DNA of 64,000 nt from assembly GCF_001742305.1 (NCBI RefSeq), contig NZ_MJAT01000033.1, positions 1 to 64,000 of the forward strand. The letters are read 5' to 3'. A program made the position numbers and the translations under genes. Position 1 is the stretch's first letter. Each line of letters starts with the position of its first letter. Below are positions 26,448-35,550 of this stretch, piece by piece. This DNA is from Desulfuribacillus stibiiarsenatis. GTDB taxonomy: Bacteria > Bacillota > Bacilli > Desulfuribacillales > Desulfuribacillaceae. The notes under the pieces are model-generated. The model saw only the letters and a list, made by a program, of their open reading frames with translations. It had not been told where the DNA came from and searched no databases.

Positions 26448-26861
26448 TTATTCTTCAACAACAAATGTCATTTTGATCCAAGGGTGAATTGTGCATAATG
26501 GCTCGTATGTACCTGGCTTATTTGGAACTTCCCAACCACTTCTTACCGTTTGACCACCATCAACAAGAATCTCTGGTAAGCCAATCTCTTTACTTAAAAA
26601 GTTATGTTCTCCGTCTGGATCTGTATTTACAATTTCAAATACAACCTTTTCCCCAGCTTTTAACGTAATAGAGTTCGGTACAATTGTTTGTGGTGTAAAG
26701 TCTAAATTGATAATGCGTGCATCTTCATATCCTGCTGGAATCGGTGGAATTTCATTGGTTACTGGTGCTGGAGTTGGGCTACTAGCCGCGTCATTCCCCC
26801 CGCAAGCTACTAAAGATAGTGATAATACCGTTACTAATGCAATACCTAATAATTTTTTCAT
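26448..26861 (-). CDS. Cupredoxin-domain lipoprotein
   Basis: Lipoprotein of 137 residues with lipobox LVACGG near residue 20. The cupredoxin domain shows a His in DGEHNFLS and the C-terminal loop CTIHPWIKM, i.e. Cys, His and Met ligands of a mononuclear (type 1-like) copper site. It is probably an electron carrier on the outside of the membrane. It precedes the diheme peroxidase gene on the same strand by 117 bases and is a likely donor for it. The start follows AGGAGG. The 323 bases upstream are AT-rich and hold promoter-like sequence and the speD terminator, but no ORF. Confidence 0.85.
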   Translation of the reverse strand: MKKLLGIALVTVLSLSLVACGGNDAASSPTPAPVTNEIPPIPAGYEDARIINLDFTPQTIVPNSITLKAGEKVVFEIVNTDPDGEHNFLSKEIGLPEILVDGGQTVRSGWEVPNKPGTYEPLCTIHPWIKMTFVVEE

Positions 26862-27117
26862 GATTTACCTCCTATTTTAACTACATGAGTTTTTTTACTC
26901 CTTTTCGTAAGAAAACTATTCCTTCACCTCCATTATATTCATTCATTTTAGAATTATTATAATTTAAACCTTTATATTTGTATTCTAATAGTATTGTTTA
27001 AAATATTCAATATGTTTTCACAATATTATATAAATTTTTTTTATATTTTAGAGAAGCAATAGGACTACTGTATAATTCACAACTTTTTTATTGGAGAATG
27101 GAAGAACACAAAAAAAA

Positions 27118-27150
27118 CGCTTTTATCAAATAGTAACATTGATAAAAGCG
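27118..27150 (-). terminator. Terminator of speD
   Basis: CGCTTTTATCAA and TTGATAAAAGCG form a perfect 12-bp stem with a 9-base loop; the minus strand then runs into a stretch of T (complement of 27110-27117). It lies 35 bases past the speD stop. Confidence 0.85.
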
Positions 27151-27184
27151 CTTCATCCCGGCGTTTTGCGGTATATAATGATTG

Positions 27185-28024
27185 TTAAACCTTGTCTATA
27201 TTTCGACCGTAGTAAATCTCAAGCATTTCCTTTTTAATTCTTTGTTTGATTTTTCCTCTTTCTCTTGGTAGCAAGTCCTTCTTATCTGTGCCAAACAAAT
27301 AGTGATTTAAATCAAACTCTCTTAGTAACATTTTCGTATGAAAAATGTTTTCTTGATATACGTTTACATCAATCATGTCATACATTTCACGGGTTTTGCT
27401 ATTCATGAAATTTTGAATAGAATTTATTTTGTGGTCAATATAAAACTTATTCCCATTGACGTCACGAGTAAATCCGCGTACGCGATAATCAATATAGCAG
27501 ATATCCGGTTCAAAACTTGTCATTAAATAATTCAGAGCTTTCAATGGCGATATTTCACCACAGGTAGATACGTCAATATCTGCTCGGAACGTGCTAATCC
27601 CTTTATCAGGGTGGTTCTCTGGATACGTATGTACCGTAATATGACTCTTGTCCAAATGACCAACAACCGAATCCTTTTCAATCTTATCCTTATCAGGACC
27701 AGGCCCTTCTGAAGCTGCCATGTTGATTGGTGGATCGGTTTCATTCACAACTTCATTCTCCGCTACTAGCATTGTTACGCTAGCACCTTGTGGGTCATAG
27801 TCTTGATTGGCAATGTTCAGAATATTAGCTCCAATAATATTCGCTACTTCAGACAAAATATGAACCAAACGCTTTGCATTATATTCTTCATCGATGTATT
27901 CAATGTACTTTTGTCTTTGTTCGATATCTTTTGCATAACAAATATCATAAAAGTTAAAGCTTAATGTCTTTGTAAGGTTATTAAATCCATACAATTTAAG
28001 CTTTTCCACTGGCTTAATTTTCAT
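27185..28024 (-). CDS. speD: S-adenosylmethionine decarboxylase proenzyme
   Basis: Enzyme of 279 residues making decarboxylated S-adenosylmethionine, the aminopropyl donor for spermidine. Length and sequence are of the long Escherichia coli class, not the short 125-residue SpeH usual in Bacillus. The self-cleavage Ser that becomes the pyruvoyl group lies in [17 protein letters not shown] near residue 123, and the family stretch [20 protein letters not shown] follows. The start has GGAGGGG upstream. It stands alone with its own terminator; no spermidine synthase gene is in the window. Confidence 0.95.
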   Translation of the reverse strand: MKIKPVEKLKLYGFNNLTKTLSFNFYDICYAKDIEQRQKYIEYIDEEYNAKRLVHILSEVANIIGANILNIANQDYDPQGASVTMLVAENEVVNETDPPINMAASEGPGPDKDKIEKDSVVGHLDKSHITVHTYPENHPDKGISTFRADIDVSTCGEISPLKALNYLMTSFEPDICYIDYRVRGFTRDVNGNKFYIDHKINSIQNFMNSKTREMYDMIDVNVYQENIFHTKMLLREFDLNHYLFGTDKKDLLPRERGKIKQRIKKEMLEIYYGRNIDKV

Positions 28025-28283
28025 TGTATCCCCTCCAGATTTCTATGTTTATTGTTTGTAAACCATTTATCTCCTATACATGAATCCACCGTAGTTTGTA
28101 TCAGAAATTCATTCCTTAATGATTATACATTATCTGCTATTAAATTCACAGGAGCTATTTTATAAATTAGAAAAAACTTGAGTGTAAAGAAATATTGGTA
28201 TTCCTTGCATTTAGTACTATTATAATTTGCAACATTAAAACAGAAAATATAAATAGCTCTCAATAAAAAGGAGGTGTTGATTC

Positions 28284-28631
28284 ATGCGTAATCTGTGGTT
28301 AACCATTGCCGTAACATTAGTATGTACATTAATCATTGGTGGATTACCTGCTTTAGCAGCTGAAGTAAATGCGGAGCAACCAGAGAAGACTGTTCAGTTT
28401 ACCGATCAACAGAAAAAAGAGCTAGCATCGATTCATAAAGACATCATTGCTAAGAAAAAACTTTTAATGTCTAAGTATGTTGAGTATGGTGTTTTATCAA
28501 AAGAGAAAGCTGATAAGATTAACTCCCGTATGGATAAGTATTATGAAAAAATGGAGAAGAGCGGCTTTGCTCCAAAGTGGGATAAAAAAGGTAAGAAAAA
28601 AGAAAAGCCTTGTTGCCATAAAATTTCCTAA
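28284..28631 (+). CDS. DUF2680 (YckD-like) secreted protein
   Basis: Protein of 115 residues with an N-terminal signal peptide (LTIAVTLVCTLIIGGLPALAA) and a charged helical domain of the DUF2680 type: FTDQQKKELASIHKDII, then KYVEYGVLSKEKADKINSRMDKYY. Its basic tail ends in a CC pair (EKPCCHK). The function of the family is unknown. It is preceded by AAGGAGGTG and is a single-gene unit with a hairpin after it. Confidence 0.8.
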   Translation: MRNLWLTIAVTLVCTLIIGGLPALAAEVNAEQPEKTVQFTDQQKKELASIHKDIIAKKKLLMSKYVEYGVLSKEKADKINSRMDKYYEKMEKSGFAPKWDKKGKKKEKPCCHKIS

Positions 28632-28639
28632 TCATCACA

Positions 28640-28669
28640 AAGAGACTCAGCTATGTCGTTGAGTCTCTT
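28640..28669. terminator. Hairpin between convergent genes
   Basis: AAGAGACTCA and TGAGTCTCTT form a 10-bp stem just after the DUF2680 stop and before the end of the convergent aminotransferase gene. T-runs are short, but the position fits a shared terminator. Confidence 0.6.
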
Positions 28670-28699
28670 CATCTTATCGTCTTCATATTTAGTATTTGT

Positions 28700-29869
28700 T
28701 TATTTCAATATTTCCTTCATCTGTGTTAGGCCCTGCTCTATCATGGATTTAGGACATGCAATATTCATTCGAATAAATCCTTCTCCCCCTGATCCAAAGG
28801 TTTTACCCATATGTAGGGCAACCTTTGCTTCTTGAACTAACCTTTTTTGTAACGAAACTCCGTCGATTCCTAACGCACTTACATCTAGCCATACAAGATA
28901 TGTTCCTTCTAGTGGAATTACTTTCACTTTAGGCCAATGTTCTTCTGCGAATGCCTCTATTAATTGTAAGTTACCTTCCAAGTAAGCAAGTAGTTCGTCT
29001 AGCCACTCCTCACCTGACGTATAGGCATTCTCTAATGCTGTCAGACCAAAAACGTTATTATCATTTAGAGCTGCTTTCCGAATTTCAAAATCAATTACTT
29101 TCTTAAACGCTTGATTAGGGATGATCATATTCGATATATGTAACCCTGCCATATTAAAGGTTTTCGTTGGCGCAGTGGAAGTAAACGTCCTCTGAGCTAT
29201 TTCCTCGCTAATAGAAGCCATCGGAATGTGCTTGTGTCCTCTCAATACTATGTCCCAGTGAATCTCATCGGAAATTATCAGTACATTATGTCTTATACAT
29301 AACTCTCCAACTCGCTTTAATTCTTCATGGGTCCAAACTCGTCCCACTGGATTATGTGGACTGCACAGTAGAAATAGCTTGGCTTTCGGGTGTTTTAACT
29401 TTTCTTCTAAATCGTCGAAATCCATTTCATAACGACCCTCATGATAAACTAATTCATTATGTACAATTTCCCGATCGTTATCTTGAATAATCCTTGCAAA
29501 AGGATGGTAAACAGGCGGTTGAATCACAATATGGTCTCCTGGCTCAGAAAAGGACCGCATAATCAAAGTAATCCCATACAAAACCGTTGGCACCGTAGCA
29601 ATCCAGCCTTTGTCTATGTGCCAATCATGCCTTCTAGAAACCCAATTAAGAATCGAATTCATATAAGACTCGCTATGCGCAGTATAACCGTAAATTCCAT
29701 GCTCTGCCCTATGCTTAAGAGCTTGAACAACAGGTTCAGGACTTGGGAAATCCATATCGGCAACCCAAAACGGTAGCACGTCATCCTCACCACAGAACGC
29801 CCTGTTTTGATCCCATTTGACGGCGTTTGTATTTTTCCTATCAATATTATGGTCGAAAATATGTTTCAT
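28700..29869 (-). CDS. MalY/PatB-type cystathionine beta-lyase (PLP)
   Basis: Fold-type I PLP enzyme of 389 residues. The first residues (DRKNTNAVKWD) and FWVADMDFPSPEPV are hallmarks of the MalY/PatB group; the PLP Lys is in TAPTKTFNMAGLHISN near 236, and SPHNPVGRVW and the Asp of ISDEIHWDIV are present. The group cleaves C-S bonds of cystathionine or cysteine conjugates, and some members also regulate transcription. The start at 29869 follows GGAGTG; the longer reading frame upstream has no binding site. It is monocistronic by position. Confidence 0.9.
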   Translation of the reverse strand: MKHIFDHNIDRKNTNAVKWDQNRAFCGEDDVLPFWVADMDFPSPEPVVQALKHRAEHGIYGYTAHSESYMNSILNWVSRRHDWHIDKGWIATVPTVLYGITLIMRSFSEPGDHIVIQPPVYHPFARIIQDNDREIVHNELVYHEGRYEMDFDDLEEKLKHPKAKLFLLCSPHNPVGRVWTHEELKRVGELCIRHNVLIISDEIHWDIVLRGHKHIPMASISEEIAQRTFTSTAPTKTFNMAGLHISNMIIPNQAFKKVIDFEIRKAALNDNNVFGLTALENAYTSGEEWLDELLAYLEGNLQLIEAFAEEHWPKVKVIPLEGTYLVWLDVSALGIDGVSLQKRLVQEAKVALHMGKTFGSGGEGFIRMNIACPKSMIEQGLTQMKEILK

Positions 29870-30032
29870 CCAATCACTCCTCAGTAAATTAAATATACAT
29901 ACATCCATATATGATTACTAGTAAATCTTTAGCTTATTTTCTAAAGTTTAACGCAACCAAGCAATTATGTCTATTTTAGCTATTCTTTCACGATTACTAA
30001 TCTTTACCAATAGAATAGTCCATCATATATAG

Positions 30033-30178
30033 AAAAAAGCTGATTCAAACGGTCAACACCTCGACCATTGAATCAGCCTTTATTTATACTATCTGAATTT
30101 ATAAATTTAATGTTGATAGTATAACGGCAACTAAGGCATTCACCTGCATCTTAAGGACTTGGTGTATGCCAAGTTTTG
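30033..30178 (-). repeat. Dispersed intergenic repeat, copy B
   Basis: The reverse complement of this stretch follows the same module order as 3869-4100: a cttggcat hairpin, ATGCCTTAGTTGC, the palindromic TACTATC...GATAGTA block around AATTTATAAATT, and an AGCTGATTC hairpin with T-run. Copy B is shorter, lacking the central insert. Relative to the flanking gene it is opposite to copy A, so it is not simply a conserved 3' end. It occupies most of the 329-base gap 29870-30198. Confidence 0.55.
30039..30077 (-). terminator. Terminator after the Cys-tailed repeat protein
   Basis: GCTGATTC and GAATCAGC form the outer stem and GGTC/GACC the inner stem; the minus strand continues into TTTTTT. It forms the end module of repeat copy B. 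Confidence 0.65.
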
Positions 30179-30198
30179 TTTATAGCATACCTTTATCC

Positions 30199-31137
30199 TT
30201 ATCCACAGGCCGTGCAATTTGAACAGCTACTGCATAACTTTTTATTTACAGTGAAAGATGTAACTTCTATATTAGTATCGTTCACATCAAAGATTGATTC
30301 CCCATTCACACGAACATATTCATTATCAAATTCGATACGTAACGGATTGATATCCATTTGTTCTGGATTGAATAAATTCGGCGTTAATGAAGGCTCAAAG
30401 ATTGTTAAGTTCCCTTGCTTATCGGTAATTTCAATTCGATGAAGTGAAGTTGTTAGAGCTTTCAACCGTCCGTCTTCATGGAATACCAACGAATTTACGT
30501 CAGCATTAATGCCGTGGGCATTCGAATCAAATGCTTGAATTGGGCCAATTGGCGTCATAATTGTTGTAGGTACTGCAGGCTCAACAGTTTTTAAGCTTCC
30601 ATCGGGATATACTGATAAACCGTAGCGGACTCTAATCAACCCTACCGGTGTCAATACTTCAAACCTTTGCTTGGGCCAAAACGTTAAACTCTTGACATCT
30701 CCACCATCATAGAAATATATTCCAATGATTTTGCCTGATATTTTCCCAAACGGAAAATCAAAGCTCAGCTCTTCCGCCAATTCGTATTCATCATCTTCCG
30801 TCCAATAGCCTGTAATCTTTCCATTCAAAGGGAACACGCGCTTAACATTTCCGCTAGAGTAAAAGATAATGTGTTCCACAGGTAAAATCCCTACAGAAGT
30901 TTGGATTACCTGTTTCTGCTGCAGAACAATACTCTTCACCGACCCGTCTTCGTAAAAAGATACAGATCTTGTGTATTTTCTTCTAACACCGTCATCAATA
31001 TATTGTGGTACAAATTTTCCATCCCCAATTGTAATGACATTTTTTTCTGCCAGAGTACAGTCCTCAACCGCTCCGTTAGGATAGCGATGTACTAAGCTAA
31101 CACCCCGGAGATTGCCGTATTTCGTGTCTAATTGCAT
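30199..31137 (-). CDS. MORN-like repeat protein with C-terminal Cys cluster
   Basis: Protein of 312 residues without signal peptide or helices. It contains at least five degenerate repeats of the form (F/Y)xxDGxVKSL, e.g. SVSFYEDGSVKSIVL, IYFYDGGDVKSLTF, LSVYPDGSLKTVEP and LVFHEDGRLKALTT, related in look to MORN/YwqK-type beta-hairpin repeats. The last eleven residues are CSSCSNCTACG, four Cys at three-residue spacing, suited to a metal or Fe-S cluster. I do not recognise a named family. The start follows GGGGCGG. Its relation to the neighbouring flavodoxin gene, 110 bases upstream on the same strand, is unproven but fits a redox role. Confidence 0.6.
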   Translation of the reverse strand: MQLDTKYGNLRGVSLVHRYPNGAVEDCTLAEKNVITIGDGKFVPQYIDDGVRRKYTRSVSFYEDGSVKSIVLQQKQVIQTSVGILPVEHIIFYSSGNVKRVFPLNGKITGYWTEDDEYELAEELSFDFPFGKISGKIIGIYFYDGGDVKSLTFWPKQRFEVLTPVGLIRVRYGLSVYPDGSLKTVEPAVPTTIMTPIGPIQAFDSNAHGINADVNSLVFHEDGRLKALTTSLHRIEITDKQGNLTIFEPSLTPNLFNPEQMDINPLRIEFDNEYVRVNGESIFDVNDTNIEVTSFTVNKKLCSSCSNCTACG

Positions 31138-31246
31138 ATTAACACCGCCCCAATAGTTTTCATGTATGAGCAGCGACTAGTAGGAGATCTAAAAAACATT
31201 TACGAGAAAGTACATGATACATATTATAACATAACCGCGGTATATT

Positions 31247-31786
31247 TTAAGTATTTATAGAGATTTTTATTATATTATTTACAAATTTATTGATTTTTTC
31301 ACTAGATATCGTGGAAATATCCTGACTTGTGTTAGCTTTCTTGACATCACCGTTATTTTTAGATGCCAATTTCACGGCAATTTTTTCAAGGAAATTCATT
31401 TTCTGAAATTGGAATTCGCCACCAAGAACTTCCTTGGCTGTTGCATGTCTAACTAATTCTTCTGGGAATCCTGTCTGCAATTGCATTTCTGCACGCTCTT
31501 CATCGAACATACAGCAAATGAACAATCCAATTTGTTTTTGTAAAAGTATTGGTAAATTTGTTCTGCAAAATTCTTTCACTTCTTTTTGTGTTTGACCCAC
31601 ATAGATAGAGCTGCCAATAATAATTCGGTCATACAAAGCAAAATCGCAACCCGCCTGCCCTTGTTTGCTTTTCACGTTTATTATATCAACAGAATCTTGA
31701 CTATGTTTGCGTAAATTCTCTGCAATGATATTGGCACATTTCTCTGTGCTACCATGCTTCGATGCGTATACAATTAATGTATTCAT
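31247..31786 (-). CDS. Flavodoxin-domain protein
   Basis: Protein of 179 residues beginning MNTLIVYASKHGSTEKCA, the phosphate-binding loop of flavodoxins, followed by IIGSSIYVGQTQKEVKEF, the second FMN loop of the HemG/flavodoxin group. HemG-like members are protoporphyrinogen oxidases; others are electron carriers. The C-terminus (LEKIAVKLASKNNGDV) is longer than in small flavodoxins. It lies 14 bases after the DUF6544-like gene on the same strand, so they are co-transcribed. The substrate is not evident. Confidence 0.82.
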   Translation of the reverse strand: MNTLIVYASKHGSTEKCANIIAENLRKHSQDSVDIINVKSKQGQAGCDFALYDRIIIGSSIYVGQTQKEVKEFCRTNLPILLQKQIGLFICCMFDEERAEMQLQTGFPEELVRHATAKEVLGGEFQFQKMNFLEKIAVKLASKNNGDVKKANTSQDISTISSEKINKFVNNIIKISINT

Positions 31787-31800
31787 CAGTGTACTCCTTT

Positions 31801-32661
31801 CTAGTATGCATGTGGTACATTAAATTCAATATCTTTAAGTTCAAAATGATACCAGCTAAAATCTCCCTCCGGCAGCTTCCAAATAACTTCTCCTTTTGTT
31901 GGTACTCGGTATCCATGAAACTCCTTGGTATCGCTCAGTTGAATGACCCACTTTTCTAAGCGGTATTCACCACCGAAGTCGCCATACCGCATGGCCTCAA
32001 ATAAAGTGACTTCACCTAGCTCGTTAAATGTAAATATACCTTCTGCCCTTACGCCCATATACGTCATAGAAGCCTTAGCAGATCGATCGTCAACAGTTTC
32101 CCAGGTGATAAGATCACTTAGTGCCATTGTCGGAAACCACACCATTTCTGCTAAATATCGCACCAAAGAGCCCTGGTCAACTTCAGCACCTTTTCCGTCA
32201 GCAACAGTAAATAGTGAAAGAACCTTAATCAGCATATTCCCGTTCCCTTCAAGATACATGTCGCGACCTACAATATGAAGAAGAGGAGCAGCTTCGATAC
32301 GCGCTTTCCATATAAAAGCAGGCTTATCTACGGTGAAATATTGTTCTGATGTTGAACTCATCCATTTTTGATCGGGTTTTAATCTAAGTTTTGCTGTTTG
32401 TTTAGAGCGCACACTGGAGATGTATTCCTTTTCAATAATTTGAGATTGCTTTAACCATTGTTGTACAATCAGTGGCAGCCTTTGTAAATCTACAATCCTA
32501 ACACTAGTGTCTTGAATTTGCCCTATATTCTTATCGAACATTTCTTGAACTTCTAGATTTACTTGCTTATGAAATAAACGGTTGGCAATCTTCGAGCTAA
32601 TCACCAACACGGAAACTATAAGAATCAAAAACACAAAAATGCCAATTAAATATTTGTACAT
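31801..32661 (-). CDS. Membrane-anchored DUF6544-type protein
   Basis: Protein of 286 residues with one N-terminal helix (YLIGIFVFLILIVSVLVISS), then a soluble domain. The segments LPLIVQQWLKQSQ, LRLKPDQKWM, SEQYFTVDKPAFIWKA and LVRYLAEMVWFPTMAL fit DUF6544 (formerly DUF6920), as I recall the family. Its function is unknown. It is divergent from the ABC exporter at 32783 and upstream of the flavodoxin gene by 14 bases. The start follows GGGAGGG. Confidence 0.7.
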   Translation of the reverse strand: MYKYLIGIFVFLILIVSVLVISSKIANRLFHKQVNLEVQEMFDKNIGQIQDTSVRIVDLQRLPLIVQQWLKQSQIIEKEYISSVRSKQTAKLRLKPDQKWMSSTSEQYFTVDKPAFIWKARIEAAPLLHIVGRDMYLEGNGNMLIKVLSLFTVADGKGAEVDQGSLVRYLAEMVWFPTMALSDLITWETVDDRSAKASMTYMGVRAEGIFTFNELGEVTLFEAMRYGDFGGEYRLEKWVIQLSDTKEFHGYRVPTKGEVIWKLPEGDFSWYHFELKDIEFNVPHAY

Positions 32662-32782
32662 AATATCCCCTCCCTAGTGTATTCCATAATGTTCCATGAA
32701 ATTTGATTATATTCTTACTTTTACTTATATTCAAGGATATTTTAGAAATACTACCAATTATCATACTTTTGGAGTGAACGCA

Positions 32783-33664
32783 ATGATTGAAGTACACGCA
32801 TTAACGAAAGCCTACGGGAATAACAAAGGAATCTTTGATCTTTCCTTTCGTGTAAACCAGAACGAGATCTTTGGCTATCTTGGGCCAAATGGCGCTGGAA
32901 AGACAACTACAATACGGCATTTACTAGGCTTTATTAAGGCCGATAATGGGACTTGCTCTGTCATCGGTTACGATTGTTGGAAGGACGCAGCGGAGGTTCA
33001 ATACTCTCTTGGCTATCTTCCTGGTGAGATTTCGTTTTTTGACCATATGAGTGGCAAAGAGTTCCTCGCGTTCATGACAGCAATGCGTGGGATGAAAAAT
33101 ACAAAACGTCAAACAGAACTTATCGATCGGTTTAATCTCGATGTTCGGACGAATATTCGAAAAATGTCGAAAGGAATGAAGCAGAAATTAGGCATCATTA
33201 CCGCCTTTATGCACGATCCTACGGTATATATTTTAGATGAGCCAACTAGTGGTTTAGACCCCCTGATGCAAACTACCTTTGTGGAATTGATTCTAGAAGA
33301 AAAAGCACGGGGAAAAACAATTCTAATGTCATCCCATAGTTTTGAGGAAATTGATCGCACTTGTGACCGAGTAGGGATTATACGAGAAGGGAAAGTAGTA
33401 GCTATAGAGGATATCCATTCATTGAAGGCCGCTCAGCGAAAAGCCTTCGTGATAACAGTAGAATCCCAAGCAGATATTGACTGGATTAGAGAAAGTAAAT
33501 TAGAAATTTCAAACTCCTCTGGAAACCGTGTAGAGGTTGTTGTTAGCGGAGATTTCCAACATTTGTTTCATACCCTTGCCAAATGCAAAGTAACAGGATT
33601 TGATCACCGTACGCAAAATCTCGAGCAGTTATTTATGAAATATTACGGATCGAAAGGACAGTAA
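32783..33664 (+). CDS. ABC exporter ATP-binding subunit
   Basis: ATPase of 293 residues starting at 32783 after GGAGTG. Walker A is GPNGAGKTT near 40, signature MSKGMKQKLG near 135, Walker B VYILDEPTSGLDP. The C-terminal extension of about 80 residues is typical of ABC-2 exporter ATPases of the DrrA/CcmA type. It precedes the permease gene by two bases. The substrate is unknown; drug or peptide export is usual for the class. Confidence 0.92.
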   Translation: MIEVHALTKAYGNNKGIFDLSFRVNQNEIFGYLGPNGAGKTTTIRHLLGFIKADNGTCSVIGYDCWKDAAEVQYSLGYLPGEISFFDHMSGKEFLAFMTAMRGMKNTKRQTELIDRFNLDVRTNIRKMSKGMKQKLGIITAFMHDPTVYILDEPTSGLDPLMQTTFVELILEEKARGKTILMSSHSFEEIDRTCDRVGIIREGKVVAIEDIHSLKAAQRKAFVITVESQADIDWIRESKLEISNSSGNRVEVVVSGDFQHLFHTLAKCKVTGFDHRTQNLEQLFMKYYGSKGQ

Positions 33665-33666
33665 CT

Positions 33667-34464
33667 ATGAGTTATCCACTACTAAAAAGTACAATCAAGT
33701 CAAATTGGGTGATAGGAATCATAATTTTAGCAGTGATGTTTATGTATTTGGCTATCATCTTATCGATGTATGATCCAGAAGGTAATGAAGCTCTAAACGC
33801 ATTACTCGCTACCCTACCGCAAGAGCTCGTGAAAGCTATGGGCTATGACACTATAGAAACTAACTTAATCGGGTTTGTTAGCAGTTACTACTACGGCTTT
33901 ATCGTGATTCTTTTTCCGATGATTTACTCGATTATTGTTGCGAATCGCCTGATAGCAAAGCACGTAGATAGTGGTTCAATGGCATATCTTCTATCTACTC
34001 CCAATACACGTTTCACTATCGTTACTACTCAAGCAATCTATCTACTAATGAGTATTGCTGTTATATTCACGTTCATCACTATATTGGGCATAACAATCGC
34101 CCAGTGGTTATTTGCCGGGGAGCTACACGTGCGCGCTTTTATTCAAATGAACGTCTCAGCCATGCTATTATTCTTTGCAATTAGTGGAATATGTTTCTTC
34201 TTCTCCTGCCTATTTAATGACACAAAAAATTCCCTTGCCTTTGGCGCAGGAATTCCAGTTGCATTTTTCATAATCAATTTATTAGCCAATGTGAGCCCTA
34301 CACTTGATTGGCTGCAATACCTAACGATTTTCACACTATTCCAGCCGAGTACTATTATTGGAGACACGTTCCCCATTATGCCGAACATCATCTTGATAGT
34401 GATTGCATGCGCTTGTTACGCTGGTGGTATCTTACTATTTCGAAGTCGCGACTTGCCGTTATAG
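33667..34464 (+). CDS. ABC-2 type permease
   Basis: Membrane protein of 265 residues with six helices and the ABC-2 pattern: helix 1 (WVIGIIILAVMFMYLAI), a periplasmic loop, LFPMIYSIIVANRLIAKHVDSGSMAYLLSTP coupling region, and four further helices. Partner of the ATPase immediately upstream. It is convergent with the DUF2812 gene, from which only one base separates it. Confidence 0.9.
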   Translation: MSYPLLKSTIKSNWVIGIIILAVMFMYLAIILSMYDPEGNEALNALLATLPQELVKAMGYDTIETNLIGFVSSYYYGFIVILFPMIYSIIVANRLIAKHVDSGSMAYLLSTPNTRFTIVTTQAIYLLMSIAVIFTFITILGITIAQWLFAGELHVRAFIQMNVSAMLLFFAISGICFFFSCLFNDTKNSLAFGAGIPVAFFIINLLANVSPTLDWLQYLTIFTLFQPSTIIGDTFPIMPNIILIVIACACYAGGILLFRSRDLPL

Positions 34465-34465
34465 C

Positions 34466-35014
34466 TTATTCATACAGTTGCTTTTCCCGTTTTAAATGTC
34501 GTATCGTTCGAATAAATGAATATATCATCGGAGCTAACAATACGACAATTAACCAGTTTAATGATGTAAGAGCGAGGAGCACTACACCGTTCCCTTCGCC
34601 TATGGACCCTAAGGCTACGTGGGTGTTTGATAGGGCGACGAAAAGATTAAGGAAGCCTGCTATAGCGGTGAATGTTGCCACTTTTTTGTAATGCTTGATT
34701 TTTGAATCATAGTCAGAATATAAATCAAAAGGTCCTTCCTTTGAAGACTTTCGGAAATAAACCCACCGAAAATACGTTGCAACACATTCTACTCCTGCTG
34801 ACTCCATAAATTCTAAATATGCTCTACTCTCAACACTTGATGGAAGTTGATCTAATAATTCTATGCGATAACTGTATTCGCCCGGTAGCCCCTTATCAAA
34901 GACGTAGCGCCCGAACGAGTAGTCAATTAGAAATAGTCCTTTAGCTGCCATTTGATTTAACCACTTTTCTTCTTTTTCAAAATTGATAAATAGTTTTCTT
35001 ACTATTAATTTCAA
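34466..35014 (-). CDS. DUF2812 membrane protein
   Basis: Protein of 182 residues. The N-terminus (FEKEEKWLNQMAAKGLFLIDY and YSYRIELLDQLPSS) is the DUF2812 signature; two helices lie at about 112-130 and 140-163. DUF2812 genes very often follow a PadR regulator, as here: its start overlaps the padR-like stop by four bases. The protein probably answers to, or modulates, that regulator; the function is unknown. Confidence 0.85.
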   Translation of the reverse strand: MKLIVRKLFINFEKEEKWLNQMAAKGLFLIDYSFGRYVFDKGLPGEYSYRIELLDQLPSSVESRAYLEFMESAGVECVATYFRWVYFRKSSKEGPFDLYSDYDSKIKHYKKVATFTAIAGFLNLFVALSNTHVALGSIGEGNGVVLLALTSLNWLIVVLLAPMIYSFIRTIRHLKREKQLYE

Positions 35015-35346
35015 GATTTCTCACCCCGAATTATCATTTTCCCGTTATCCAGTAATTCTTGCAATCGATTAATCTCATCAAGGATGACCTGTTTACCGAG
35101 GTCTGTGATTTGATATTCCTTCTTTCGACTGTCCATATCAGAAGCTAATGCTTGTATCCAGCGCTTCTCAAGCATTGTGTTGATTGCGCCATATAATGTA
35201 CCCGGCCCCAAATTCACTCGTTCACGACTCAAATCTTTGACATATTGCATAATTCCATACCCATGTCTAGGTGTGTGTAATGCAAGTAAAATATAATAAA
35301 CAGCTTCCGTTAGTGCTGCACGATCACGATCCGTACGTTCTGGCAT
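35011..35346 (-). CDS. PadR-family transcriptional regulator
   Basis: Short winged-helix regulator of 111 residues, starting at 35346 after AGGAGG. It has the PadR core: YYILLALHTPRHGYGIMQYV, LGPGTLYGAINTMLEKRWI and KKEYQITDLGKQVI. PadR proteins repress neighbouring membrane or efflux genes and often their own. Two palindromes at 35407-35434 are candidate operators. Confidence 0.9.
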   Translation of the reverse strand: MPERTDRDRAALTEAVYYILLALHTPRHGYGIMQYVKDLSRERVNLGPGTLYGAINTMLEKRWIQALASDMDSRKKEYQITDLGKQVILDEINRLQELLDNGKMIIRGEKS

Positions 35347-35406
35347 ATCATACCTCCTAAAATTGAACATACCACCATAATGGCCTTGATAACGTTACAT
35401 CGTCAG

Positions 35407-35434
35407 ACGATATATCGTATTCCGATTATATCGG
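35407..35434 (-). promoter_or_regulatory. Candidate PadR operator, two palindromes
   Basis: ACGATATATCGT (35407-35418) and CCGATTATATCGG (35422-35434) stand side by side about 60-90 bases ahead of the padR-like start, with a further TGATATAATTGTC beyond. Repeated ATATCG halves at the promoter position suggest autoregulation. No other feature is seen in 35347-35550. Confidence 0.45.
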
Positions 35435-35550
35435 CAACTGATATAATTGTCAATAGTAACAACTTCACAATCAACACAAAAATACATGAAAATCCAAAAT
35501 TAAGCCTCAAATCTAGAGATGATTTCCTTCCTAAATCTGAAGCTTGCTTA

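Noticed and set aside
35347-35550. Short plus-strand ORF (62 residues) ahead of the PadR gene
   Set aside because: It overlaps the candidate operator, has no ribosome binding site and shows no family motif.
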